DNA of 9,263 bases from NCBI GenBank assembly GCA_021816165.1, contig JAKAYZ010000036.1, positions 1 through 9,263 on the forward strand, in the 5' to 3' direction. Below the pieces are notes generated by a model. It was not told the origin of the DNA, made no database searches, and saw only the letters and a program-made list of their open reading frames with translations. Origin of the DNA: Planctomycetota bacterium (GTDB taxonomy: Bacteria; Planctomycetota; Phycisphaerae; WQYP01). The position numbers and the translations under genes are program-made. Below are positions 1 through 6,386 of the stretch, piece after piece. Numbering within the stretch: position 1 is the stretch's first letter; every line of letters starts with the position of its first letter.

Positions 1-752
1 TGGCCGCGTTGTGCCGACAGCAGACGCTGCAGCAGCTTGAGTAGCAGCCAATCCAACCACCCGGATAATGGCAACAGGCTTTGCCGGGCGGAAAGTATCC
101 GGAGCTGCCTGGAATGCCGCGCGGAAATGGATGCCAGGATGCGATACGTACTTAAGTAATCGCGATAATCAAATGTCCCCGGGTTCACCGCCCTTGGCGG
201 GTGACTGATCCAGCCCGTAATTTGCACTTGCTGGTTGTTCCGCAGCCCCGGCAGAAACCCGGGTATCCGCACCATCACATCCCCCGTCACGCGGTGCCAT
301 CGTCCATGGGCCTGTGCGGCCAGCAGCCTGCCGATGAATGTAGTCGATGGCCCGCTGGCGCTGTACATCGCCCGTGGCCCCACCGGTTGGCTGAACTTCG
401 GGGCACTGATGACCAGCATGTGGGCGGTGATCATCGATTGGCCATGTGGCGGCAGATACAGGGCAATATCCCGGCTGGAAACCTGTTGCTGGTTCACCTG
501 CCATACACCCACCCCGCCCATCCCAATCGCCACCGCCAGCAGGACAGTACGCAAAGCATGGATACCCCGGCGGTGTACGGGCATTGCGCCCACCCAACCC
601 AGCCAGAAAGCTGCCGCCACACCCAGCGACACCCGGGCCGACCATGGGGCCACCATGCCCAGGCATATCCCAACAATAAACATGAAGGCGGCGGCAACCA
701 GTGGCTGCGGCCGGCGGATCGGCGGTGCAATATCTTGGCGGCCTTCAGAAAT
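1..752 (-). CDS. comEC: ComEC/Rec2-type DNA internalization channel, N-terminal part (runs off left edge)
   Basis: The minus strand holds an open frame of 250 codons that continues past position 1. ComEC forms the inner-membrane channel that brings single-stranded DNA into the cell during natural transformation. Hydrophobic segments lie near residues 17-35, 39-57 and 68-86, counted from the proposed start. They are followed by a soluble beta-rich stretch with the ComEC hallmark NPGTFDYRDYL at about 190-200 and a leucine-rich stretch at 232-245. This matches the DUF4131 domain that precedes the Competence membrane domain; the latter and any metallo-beta-lactamase domain lie outside the window. 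The start is uncertain. No ATG precedes residue 24 (position 683), and that ATG falls inside the first membrane segment. An ATT at 752 has GAGGA 6 nt upstream and gives the expected short N-terminus before RRPQPLV. An in-frame TGA at 764-762 blocks extension. Family assignment is confident; start and function are inferred. Confidence 0.82.
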   Translation of the reverse strand, partial: MSEGRQDIAPPIRRPQPLVAAAFMFIVGICLGMVAPWSARVSLGVAAAFWLGWVGAMPVHRRGIHALRTVLLAVAIGMGGVGVWQVNQQQVSSRDIALYLPPHGQSMITAHMLVISAPKFSQPVGPRAMYSASGPSTTFIGRLLAAQAHGRWHRVTGDVMVRIPGFLPGLRNNQQVQITGWISHPPRAVNPGTFDYRDYLSTYRILASISARHSRQLRILSARQSLLPLSGWLDWLLLKLLQRLLSAQRG

Positions 753-992
753 CGTCAGTCCTCAAAAGTGCGGCCCGCAACCAGCGACCGGATTCAATAC
801 CATCTCAAGTCCGGTCAAAGTTACCCCATAAGCCAGCCGCGTCAAGACCAGATGCCGGCAATATTCCACGGAAGCGGGACGGCGGCTCCGTGAATGGACA
901 GGTTCTATGCTTGCGGGAAGTGTGAAGTTATTGTTGCCCGTTCCCTTATCCCATGGCTGGAAAACATGGTCTTGTGCGGGTGGGTATGTCTA
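753..992 (-). other. Gap between the zinc-finger-like gene and comEC: candidate leader and RBS
   Basis: No convincing gene is seen in this 240-nt stretch. On the minus strand, GAGGA (763-759) is the best ribosome-binding site for comEC. A stop-to-stop frame of 75 codons (989-765) is in phase with comEC. It contains a GTG at 869 and an ATG at 803 and closes at TGA 764-762. It could be a short leader peptide (13 codons from ATG 803), a comEC start interrupted by a nonsense mutation, or chance. A weak promoter-like pair, TTGACG (845-840) and TAACTT (823-818) with a 16-nt spacer, could drive comEC, but the -10 matches only 3 of 6. Confidence 0.3.
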
Positions 993-1100
993 TCATGTGC
1001 TGAATTGCTCGGCGTGAACGCGGCACCGACGAGGCCGGTTGATTTGCTCAAAATACTCAGAGTCTCTGATGGGGCGGCCGCAGTTCTGGCAGGTTTTCAT
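993..1100 (-). CDS. 35-residue protein with CX2C-X18-CX2H zinc-finger-like pattern
   Basis: This short frame encodes 35 residues, beginning MKTCQNCGRPI and ending in tandem stops TGA TAG. Cys4, Cys7, Cys26 and His29 form a CX2C-X18-CX2H arrangement typical of a single structural zinc site. A Cys-Gly-Arg knuckle follows the first pair, and a basic stretch (RPRRCR) surrounds the second. It lies 49 nt after the stop of the LOV-GGDEF-EAL gene, in the same direction, so it may be cotranscribed. The start is fixed by an in-frame TGA two codons upstream of the ATG. GGAAG and GAAG lie upstream but inside a hairpin. The family is not recognised. Small zinc-ribbon proteins often bind nucleic acid or partner proteins, but that is only a possibility here. 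The frame is short, so chance is not excluded; four well-placed ligands in 35 residues argue against it. Confidence 0.55.
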   Translation of the reverse strand: MKTCQNCGRPIRDSEYFEQINRPRRCRVHAEQFST

Positions 1101-1124
1101 GGTGCTTCATGCTTCCATGGCACC
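1101..1124 (-). promoter_or_regulatory. Hairpin abutting the start codon of the zinc-finger-like ORF
   Basis: Read on the minus strand, GGTGC-CATG-GAAG-CATG-AA-GCACC folds into a nine-pair stem with an AA bulge and a GAAG loop. The ATG at 1100 follows directly. The purine-rich loop is the only Shine-Dalgarno-like sequence, so the fold could influence translation of the small ORF or separate it from the upstream gene. No U-tract follows, so it is not an intrinsic terminator. Confidence 0.4.
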
Positions 1125-1149
1125 GCGGCCGTAGGTTCCGGCAACGGCA

Positions 1150-3225
1150 TCAGCCGGCTGGCAGATGGATCTGCGGCTTTTCAATAGCGGCCACGAATTC
1201 TTCCGCCGGAACGGGGCGGCCGAAATAGTAGCCTTGGAAAAGCTGACAGCCACGGGATTTGAGAAAGTCCACATGTCCAACCGTTTCCACGCCCTCCGCC
1301 ACAACGTCAAGTTTTCGCTGTCGGGCTACGGCTAAAATTGCTTCCACCAGGGCGGCGTCATTCGGGTTGGTGGGCGCATCTTTAACAAAGGACCGGTCGA
1401 TCTTAAGTTCAGCAATCGGCAATTTTTGCAGATAGGAAAGCGACGAATAGCCGGTGCCAAAATCATCCAAAGATAAACGCATCCCCAAACTTTTCAGCTG
1501 ATTCATCGTGGCCACTGCATGGCTGAGATTGTCAAAAAACACCGCTTCCGTCACTTCCATGGCCACTTGGTGCGGCTCGATGCCCACCTCCTGAATGATC
1601 GCTGCCATGCGTGCGGGAAAATCAGCCGTGCGGAATTGCCGTGGACTGGCATTAACAGCAATACGCAGTGGATCGCACCGGCTCTCCAACCGCTTCACGG
1701 TCTGGCAGGCCTGTCGGAAAATCCATTCTCCAAGGGTAACAATCAAACCAGTTTCTTCCGCCACGGGGATAAAATCCAATGGCGGCACCAGACCTCGGGT
1801 TGGGTGTTGCCACCGAATAAGGGCCTCCGCCCCAACGATGCTGCCGTTCTCACGGACTTGTGGTTGCAGAAACATGCGCAATTCCCCCGCTTCCACAGCG
1901 CTGCGCAAATCACGTTCCATCTTCACCCGGCGCTGCACGTGCTCCTGCATGGCCGGTTCAAAGTAGGAAATCGTGTTTTTGCCCGCGGCCTTGGCCCGGT
2001 AGACGGCGGTATCCGCCTTTTGCAAAACATCCGTGGGCGATTCCTTGCCGGTCGGAAATACCACCGCACCGATGCTCGTGGTGATATGATGTTTGATGGG
2101 GCCAAGCGTAAGCGGTGCTCGAATCGCCTTGCTGATGCGTTCCACAATGACCCGCCCGAGCTGTGCCGTCGTAGCCGCGTCCGCCGACAGGTTGGTCAGC
2201 AGAACGGCAAATTCATCTCCACCCAGCCGGGCTGCGGTATCGCCTTGGCGCAGGCAACTTTGCAGCCGCACCGCAATCTCTCGTAGAAGAAGGTCTCCGG
2301 TTTCCGGACCTTCCGCATCGTTCAGGTGTTTAAAATTGTCCAGATCCAGTACCGCTACCACTCCGTGAGCTTTATTTCGGATGGACAGCCCCAAGTTGTT
2401 GGCCAGTCGATCCAAAAACAAGCGGCGATTGGGCAAGTCGGTAAGGGAGTCAAAATAGGCCAGACGCTCCACATGAGCTTCGGCGGCTTTGCGATCGGTG
2501 ATGTCTTTCTGGGTTCCGATGTAGTGGGTAATTACTCCGGCTGCGTCGAAGACCGGGGCAATGGTGATCTCGTTCCAAAATGCGCGCCCATCCTTGCGGT
2601 AGTTGCGCAATACCACCTCGCAGGGCTTGCCCGCTTTAAGGGCTAGGCGCACAGCCTCTAATCCCGGCTGGTTGCGATCATCATTTTGTAAAAAGCGGCA
2701 ATTGCGGCCATGGATCTCATCACGCGTGTAGCCGGTCATTTGCAGAAAAGCCGGATTGGCATAAATCAGTGGCATATCCGGATGACGACCATCCGCAATG
2801 GTCAGGCCGGTCGCGGAGGCTTCCATCGCCCGCCGGGCCAGCCACAACGATTCTTCCGCCCGCTTTTGCTCCGTGAGATCATGCACCAGAACCAGACATA
2901 ATCGCAGTCCGTTGACCAGCGTCACGGTATTGGAAGATTCCACATCGACAATCTCACCAGAGGCCAGCCGATGCTGAAAATGAAAGAGTCCGCCTCCAGT
3001 TTGTATCAGGTGGGAGAGAAATTTAGCCATATTTTCTGGCGGCATGGTGTTGATTTGAACCATGGTCATAGACCGTAGCTCTTCGACAGGCCACCCATAA
3101 AATGCTGCCGCGGCCGCGTTAGCCATCACAATTTGGCCATCGGCAAGGTCTACCACCAGCGCCACTGTCGGACTGGAATCCAAGAACTGGCGAAAAATAT
3201 CGTTGCTGATTGGGAGTCTTTGCAT
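1150..3225 (-). CDS. PAS-LOV-GGDEF-EAL cyclic-di-GMP turnover protein (putative blue-light sensor)
   Basis: The 691-residue protein has no membrane segment, so it is probably cytoplasmic. Domains in order are PAS (about 6-120), PAS/LOV (128-248), GGDEF (253-422) and EAL (435-685). The LOV core GRNCRFLQ (173-180) has the photoactive Cys176. The usual flavin contacts Asn175, Gln180, Asn208, Asn218 and Gln239 are all in place. The GGDEF domain keeps Asp294, Asn302, Asp311 and an intact GGDEF (335-339), with an RQGD inhibitory site (326-329) exactly five residues upstream. The EAL domain keeps EAL (467-469), Asn525, Glu557, DDFGTG (587-592), Lys608, Glu644 and Gln664. Both cyclase and phosphodiesterase activity are therefore possible, with light setting the balance; which dominates cannot be read here. 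The usual GH of the cyclase domain is Gly-Pro (306-307). The ATG has AAAGG 7 nt upstream. The gene diverges from the Gfo/Idh gene and is followed by the zinc-finger-like ORF. Confidence 0.95.
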   Translation of the reverse strand: MQRLPISNDIFRQFLDSSPTVALVVDLADGQIVMANAAAAAFYGWPVEELRSMTMVQINTMPPENMAKFLSHLIQTGGGLFHFQHRLASGEIVDVESSNTVTLVNGLRLCLVLVHDLTEQKRAEESLWLARRAMEASATGLTIADGRHPDMPLIYANPAFLQMTGYTRDEIHGRNCRFLQNDDRNQPGLEAVRLALKAGKPCEVVLRNYRKDGRAFWNEITIAPVFDAAGVITHYIGTQKDITDRKAAEAHVERLAYFDSLTDLPNRRLFLDRLANNLGLSIRNKAHGVVAVLDLDNFKHLNDAEGPETGDLLLREIAVRLQSCLRQGDTAARLGGDEFAVLLTNLSADAATTAQLGRVIVERISKAIRAPLTLGPIKHHITTSIGAVVFPTGKESPTDVLQKADTAVYRAKAAGKNTISYFEPAMQEHVQRRVKMERDLRSAVEAGELRMFLQPQVRENGSIVGAEALIRWQHPTRGLVPPLDFIPVAEETGLIVTLGEWIFRQACQTVKRLESRCDPLRIAVNASPRQFRTADFPARMAAIIQEVGIEPHQVAMEVTEAVFFDNLSHAVATMNQLKSLGMRLSLDDFGTGYSSLSYLQKLPIAELKIDRSFVKDAPTNPNDAALVEAILAVARQRKLDVVAEGVETVGHVDFLKSRGCQLFQGYYFGRPVPAEEFVAAIEKPQIHLPAG

Positions 3226-3398
3226 CGACCTGCCTTTCTCCGGACACCCAACTACCGGCGGCCTGTCCTAACCGTCCCAGCCTGGTTGGAACATACCGGC
3301 GCCAAAGGGCTAACGCCTACGCCAGCTTCCCTGCCGAGCCGATTGGCTCGCCCAATCCAATCATCCCTGCCCCTCGTGCATCTCCTAACGCCTATAAG
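3226..3398 (-). promoter_or_regulatory. Long repeat-rich 5' leader of the LOV-GGDEF-EAL gene
   Basis: About 165 nt separate the predicted start of transcription (near 3392) from the ATG, and I see no credible gene here. The stretch can form several hairpins. CGAGCC/GGCTCG (3335-3340 with 3345-3350) encloses a 4-nt loop. GGACA/TGTCC (3242-3246 with 3264-3268) lies just upstream of the ribosome-binding site. A weaker five-pair stem lies near 3277-3295. An 8-bp repeat TACCGGCG occurs at 3253-3260 and 3294-3301. The leader does not match the cyclic-di-GMP riboswitch consensus as I recall it, so any regulatory role is inference. Confidence 0.35.
3310..3394. repeat. Pair of 10-bp direct repeats CTAACGCCTA
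   Basis: Identical copies lie at 3310-3319 and 3385-3394. The second overlaps the predicted transcription start of the LOV-GGDEF-EAL gene, immediately downstream of its -10 element. This placement suits a regulator binding site, but two copies could also occur by chance. Confidence 0.35.
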
Positions 3399-3427
3399 AT
3401 TATATCAGCGAAATTTCACATCGTAAT
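3399..3427 (-). promoter_or_regulatory. Extended -10 promoter toward the LOV-GGDEF-EAL gene
   Basis: The minus strand reads TGATATAAT at 3407-3399, a perfect extended -10 (TGnTATAAT). No good -35 is present at 16-18 nt, which extended -10 promoters do not need. A very A/T-rich tract upstream (about 3411-3462) could act as an UP-like element. The predicted start is near 3392. Confidence 0.55.
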
Positions 3428-3471
3428 AATTAAAAGATACAAAAATAAAATATTTTTTTAAAGTCCCTCCA

Positions 3472-3501
3472 TTGACGCTGGGGAATATCCGCGGATAGAA
3501 T
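3472..3501 (+). promoter_or_regulatory. Sigma70-type promoter of the Gfo/Idh-MFS operon
   Basis: TTGACG (3472-3477) and TAGAAT (3496-3501) each match the consensus at 5 of 6 positions and are 18 nt apart. Transcription would start near 3508, leaving a leader of about 69 nt. The leader contains a short stem TGGCT-CGC-AGCCA (3528-3540) that could be structural or an operator. The downstream ATG has GAGGA 8 nt upstream. Confidence 0.65.
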
Positions 3502-3576
3502 CAGCTTTCGTCGGCTGCATCATCGCCTGGCTCGCAGCCATCAGGGACAAACCGGTCAACGGCGAGGATCAGCATA

Positions 3577-4764
3577 ATGGCGGAAAAAACACGAGTGGTG
3601 AACCTGGGCCTGGTAGGCTACCAGTTCATGGGCAAAGCCCATAGCAATGCCTGGCTTCAGGTGCCGCACTTTTTCGATCCACCGCTGCATCCCGTCATGC
3701 ACACCCTCTGTGGCCGTAATCAGGCTAAAACCATGCAGACCGCCGAGCGTTGGGGGTGGAAAAATGTGGCCACCGATTACCGCCGCGTTGTTTCCAATCC
3801 GGAGATAAACCTGGTGGACATCACGGTCCCCAATAACGCCCATGCCGAAGTGGCCTTGGCCGCCATCGCCGCCGGCAAAGCCGTTTGCTGCGAAAAGCCA
3901 TTGGCCCGCACACTTCCGGAAGCCAGACAAATGGCCGCCGCGGCCAAAAAAGCCGGAGTGCCTAACTTTGTGTGGTTTAATTATCGCCGGGTTCCAGCCT
4001 TGGCCTTTGCCCGCCAGTTGATCACCGAAGGCCGCATCGGCAAGGTCTTTCATGTACGTGCGGTTTATCTGCAGGATTGGATCAGGAATCCCAATATCCC
4101 TTTGGTATGGCGGCTTTCCGCAGCCGTCGCCGGATCTGGCTCCCATGGAGACTTAGGCGCCCATAGCATTGATATGGCCCGGTTCCTGCTCGGTGATGAA
4201 TTTCAGGAAGTCTGTGGCCTGTCCCATACTTTTATCAAGGAACGGCCCATTGGCGAAATGGTCGAAGGGCTTACCGCACAGGTGCGCCGCGGCGAAAAAG
4301 TCAAAAAGGGCAAGGTCACCGTGGATGATGCCGTGCTTTTTCTTGCCCGTTTCAAAAGCGGGGCCATCGGCACCTTTGAAGCTACCCGTTTCGCCACCGG
4401 CCACCACAATGGCAACAGCATCGAAATCAATGGGGACAAAGGGGCCATCCGGTTTCACTTTGAAGATTTCAGTTACCTGGACTTTTTTGATGATACACTC
4501 CCGCCCCGGGAAAAAGGCTGGCGACGCATCAGCGTTTCCGCCGGGCAGGATCCTTACAGCGGCAAATACTGGCCGGCCGGCCATGTCATTGGTTATGAGC
4601 ATACCTTCATCAACACCGCCAACGACATACTCGAAAATCTCGCGGCACCGCGCCGGGCCTTTCACGCCAATTTTGAAGATGGCCTGCGCTGCCAGGAGGT
4701 GTTGGAAGCAGTCATGATAAGCCACCAGCATCGCCAATGGATACGCATTGCCGATGTGGCATAG
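3577..4764 (+). CDS. Gfo/Idh/MocA family NAD(P)-dependent oxidoreductase
   Basis: The 395-residue protein is of normal length for this family of cytoplasmic sugar and polyol dehydrogenases. The N-terminal Rossmann fold carries GLVGYQFMGKAH (11-22), and the dinucleotide-binding half runs to about residue 130. The family signature EKP is at 106-108, with Lys107 the expected catalytic base or hydride-transfer helper. GDLGAHSIDMAR (191-202) supplies Asp192 and His196, giving the Lys-Asp-His set common in inositol and glucoside dehydrogenases. The C-terminal half is the substrate-binding sheet domain. Substrate cannot be read from sequence; myo-inositol 2-dehydrogenase-like or glycoside 3-dehydrogenase-like activity are both possible. 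It lies behind a strong promoter and 11 nt ahead of an MFS gene in the same direction, suggesting shared use of one imported compound. There is no signal peptide. Confidence 0.93.
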   Translation: MAEKTRVVNLGLVGYQFMGKAHSNAWLQVPHFFDPPLHPVMHTLCGRNQAKTMQTAERWGWKNVATDYRRVVSNPEINLVDITVPNNAHAEVALAAIAAGKAVCCEKPLARTLPEARQMAAAAKKAGVPNFVWFNYRRVPALAFARQLITEGRIGKVFHVRAVYLQDWIRNPNIPLVWRLSAAVAGSGSHGDLGAHSIDMARFLLGDEFQEVCGLSHTFIKERPIGEMVEGLTAQVRRGEKVKKGKVTVDDAVLFLARFKSGAIGTFEATRFATGHHNGNSIEINGDKGAIRFHFEDFSYLDFFDDTLPPREKGWRRISVSAGQDPYSGKYWPAGHVIGYEHTFINTANDILENLAAPRRAFHANFEDGLRCQEVLEAVMISHQHRQWIRIADVA

Positions 4765-4775
4765 AAGCATAAAAG

Positions 4776-6194
4776 ATGGTTAAAAAATCCGGTTCGGTGC
4801 CCACAGCAGTTGACGTCCCTGAAAATACGCCGCTCGAAAACGAGCCACAGGAAAACCTCCCGTTAAGCCTCCGTTTTGCCGGCTCGCCCGTGTTCCCGTT
4901 TGGAATGCTTTCCGCCGTCGGGCTGCCGCCCGGAGTTTCCTGGGCCAATCGCTTCTCTTTGCTCAATGCCGTCTCCTGGTCGCTGGTGCTTGGCTCTCCG
5001 CTGATCCTTTATGCCAAAAGTATCGGTTGTGGAGATGCCATTCTCGGTCTGCTGGCCGCCATTCCGCCTCTGTTGGTGGTCTTACAGATCCCGGGCGCAT
5101 ATCTGCTTCCGCGATTCGGCTATCGTCGCGTAATGGTCAGTGGATGGGCCGCCAGGACCGTGTTCATTTTTGCCTTGGCTGGCTCCGTGCTCTGGCCCGG
5201 CTCCAATTTGGCCAAAGTCGCATGGTTGCTCGCTTCCATTGGGGTCTTCAGCATTTTTCGCAGCATCACCGGCGGCGCCTACATGCCCTGGGTTACCTCG
5301 CTGGTGCCGCCCGATGTACGCGGCAAATTTTTCACCCGCGACCAGCTCTTCGGGCAGGCCGGCAACGTTATCTCTCTTCTGGTGGCGGCAGCATGCCTGC
5401 TTGGCAATCCGCGACCCTGGCAATTCGCACTCGTGTTTCTCCTGGCCGGAACAGGTGGTTTCGCCAGTTTGCTGTGCCTGGTTCGCCTGCCGGAAATATC
5501 CACCCCAGAGTCTCATGCACGCAGCGGGGCCCGGGTTCGCTTGGTGGTCATGCTGCAACAACGCAGCTTCCGCCAACTAACTCTTTTTAATGTGGTCTAC
5601 AGTTTGGTCTGGGGCGGCCTGGGCGTATTTACCATTGCCTTCTTACGCCAAACCGAGGGCCTTTCTCAAAGCACCATTGTCCTGCTCTCCAGCGTATCCG
5701 TGTTCGGAGGTGTCGCTTCCCTGCTTTGGAGCGGCGTTGTCATTGACCACATTGGATCCCGTCCCATTATGACCCTGTGCGTGGTCGCATCCATTTTCAT
5801 TTTTCTGGGCTGGTGGGCACTGGCTGCCAAGATCATTCCCCTGAATCCGGCTTTTATCGGAATCTTGTATCTGCTCATGGGAATATCGGCCCTGAATTTC
5901 GCCGCCGCCAATAATCGCCTGCAAAGCTTTAATATCCCCCATCATGGCCGCAACCATTATTTCGCCGTCTTTGCCGTGGCCGCCAGCCTCGCCGCCGGTC
6001 TTTCCCCCTTAATCTGGGGCCTCATACTCGAAACCATCGGCAGCCATCACAGCCGCACCGGTTGGGTCGCCTGGAACCGCTACAGTATTTTCTTTGTCTG
6101 CGGCTGTCTGCTTTGTCTGCCGCTGCTGATGCTGACCCGCCGCCTTGAAGATCACTCCCGTCCACGCATCCGTCCCGCCGCCACGGAGCGGTAA
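4776..6194 (+). CDS. Major facilitator superfamily transporter, 12 TM helices
   Basis: The 472-residue protein has 12 clear hydrophobic helices (about 60-80, 88-110, 126-142, 147-163, 194-211, 214-236, 268-290, 298-323, 329-351, 357-377, 392-416 and 435-455). A hydrophilic linker near 240-265 separates the two six-helix halves, as in MFS carriers. RFGYRR (113-118) after helix 2 and DHIGSRP (324-330) after helix 8 match the MFS A-type loop and its repeat. About 55 soluble, proline- and acid-rich residues precede helix 1, longer than usual. A later start at Met44 (position 4905) is possible but has no ribosome-binding site. The chosen ATG has only a weak AGAAG 9 nt upstream, and translational coupling to the dehydrogenase 11 nt before it is likely. 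The substrate is unknown; a sugar or sugar derivative is suggested by the partner gene. Confidence 0.9.
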   Translation: MVKKSGSVPTAVDVPENTPLENEPQENLPLSLRFAGSPVFPFGMLSAVGLPPGVSWANRFSLLNAVSWSLVLGSPLILYAKSIGCGDAILGLLAAIPPLLVVLQIPGAYLLPRFGYRRVMVSGWAARTVFIFALAGSVLWPGSNLAKVAWLLASIGVFSIFRSITGGAYMPWVTSLVPPDVRGKFFTRDQLFGQAGNVISLLVAAACLLGNPRPWQFALVFLLAGTGGFASLLCLVRLPEISTPESHARSGARVRLVVMLQQRSFRQLTLFNVVYSLVWGGLGVFTIAFLRQTEGLSQSTIVLLSSVSVFGGVASLLWSGVVIDHIGSRPIMTLCVVASIFIFLGWWALAAKIIPLNPAFIGILYLLMGISALNFAAANNRLQSFNIPHHGRNHYFAVFAVAASLAAGLSPLIWGLILETIGSHHSRTGWVAWNRYSIFFVCGCLLCLPLLMLTRRLEDHSRPRIRPAATER

Positions 6195-6204
6195 GGGGCC
6201 GCGC

Positions 6205-6227
6205 AAAAATAAATCCGTATTTTACGG
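6205..6227 (-). terminator. Intrinsic terminator of the HEAT/alpha-CTD/SpoIID transcript
   Basis: On the minus strand CCGTA-AAA-TACGG (6227-6215) is followed at once by ATTTATTTTT (6214-6205), a hairpin plus U-rich tract. The stem is short (5 bp), so strength is uncertain. The stop codon of the small overlapping ORF lies inside the hairpin. No comparable U-tract follows on the plus strand, so the MFS gene has no clear terminator of its own. Confidence 0.6.
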
Positions 6228-6386
6228 CGCAGGAGTTTTGGCCGCTGGCGAGGCGTGACGGACGCGCATACCCCGCCAGTGGGTCTGTAAGGAGCGAACA
6301 ACGAAGCCGGCGGCCAAAAGAACCAGCGCCGAAAGTGTGAAAGTGTTTTTGCCCGGCCCCTTACCAGAACTTGTGAATGCGTTCAC
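6222..6386 (-). CDS. Possible 54-residue single-pass membrane protein overlapping the spoIID end
   Basis: An open frame runs past the spoIID stop and ends at TAA 6224-6222. From a GTG at 6386 it encodes 54 residues with one hydrophobic stretch (about 16-30, FTLSALVLLAAGFVV), then a basic tail and a Pro/Ala-rich end. The same frame opens at an ATG at 6491, giving 89 residues, but that version lies mostly inside spoIID. No start has a good Shine-Dalgarno sequence. AAGGGG directly after the spoIID stop is followed by no standard start codon at the right distance. In favour are the membrane segment, same-strand overlap with spoIID and the terminator placed at its end. Against it are the weak start and short length. 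Function is unknown. Confidence 0.3.
   Translation of the reverse strand: MNAFTSSGKGPGKNTFTLSALVLLAAGFVVRSLQTHWRGMRVRHASPAAKTPAP

Noticed and set aside
813..845. Promoter upstream of comEC
   Set aside because: The -35 box is good but the -10 matches only 3 of 6, and a second TTGACC has no -10 at 16-18 nt. It is mentioned only in the gap entry.
201..893. Long open frames on the plus strand and alternate minus frames over the comEC region
   Set aside because: Their products are low-complexity Pro/Arg/His-rich or membrane-unlike sequences. The minus frame in phase with position 719 gives a coherent ComEC protein with its hallmark motif.
894..1187. 97-codon plus-strand frame with a Cys-rich start
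   Set aside because: It covers the zinc-finger-like ORF and the end of the LOV gene on the other strand, has no ribosome-binding site and resembles no family.
1519..2286. 255-codon plus-strand frame inside the LOV-GGDEF-EAL gene
   Set aside because: It is a shadow of a well-supported minus-strand gene; its His/Arg/Gln-rich product shows no domain.
3226..3398. Cyclic-di-GMP riboswitch in the LOV gene leader
   Set aside because: The conserved core sequences of class I or class II, as I recall them, are not visible. A covariance search would settle it.
3133..3461. Short plus-strand frames across the divergent control region
   Set aside because: They overlap the promoter and the LOV gene start, have no ribosome-binding site and end in an A/T-rich tract that reads as Lys/Ile/Phe.
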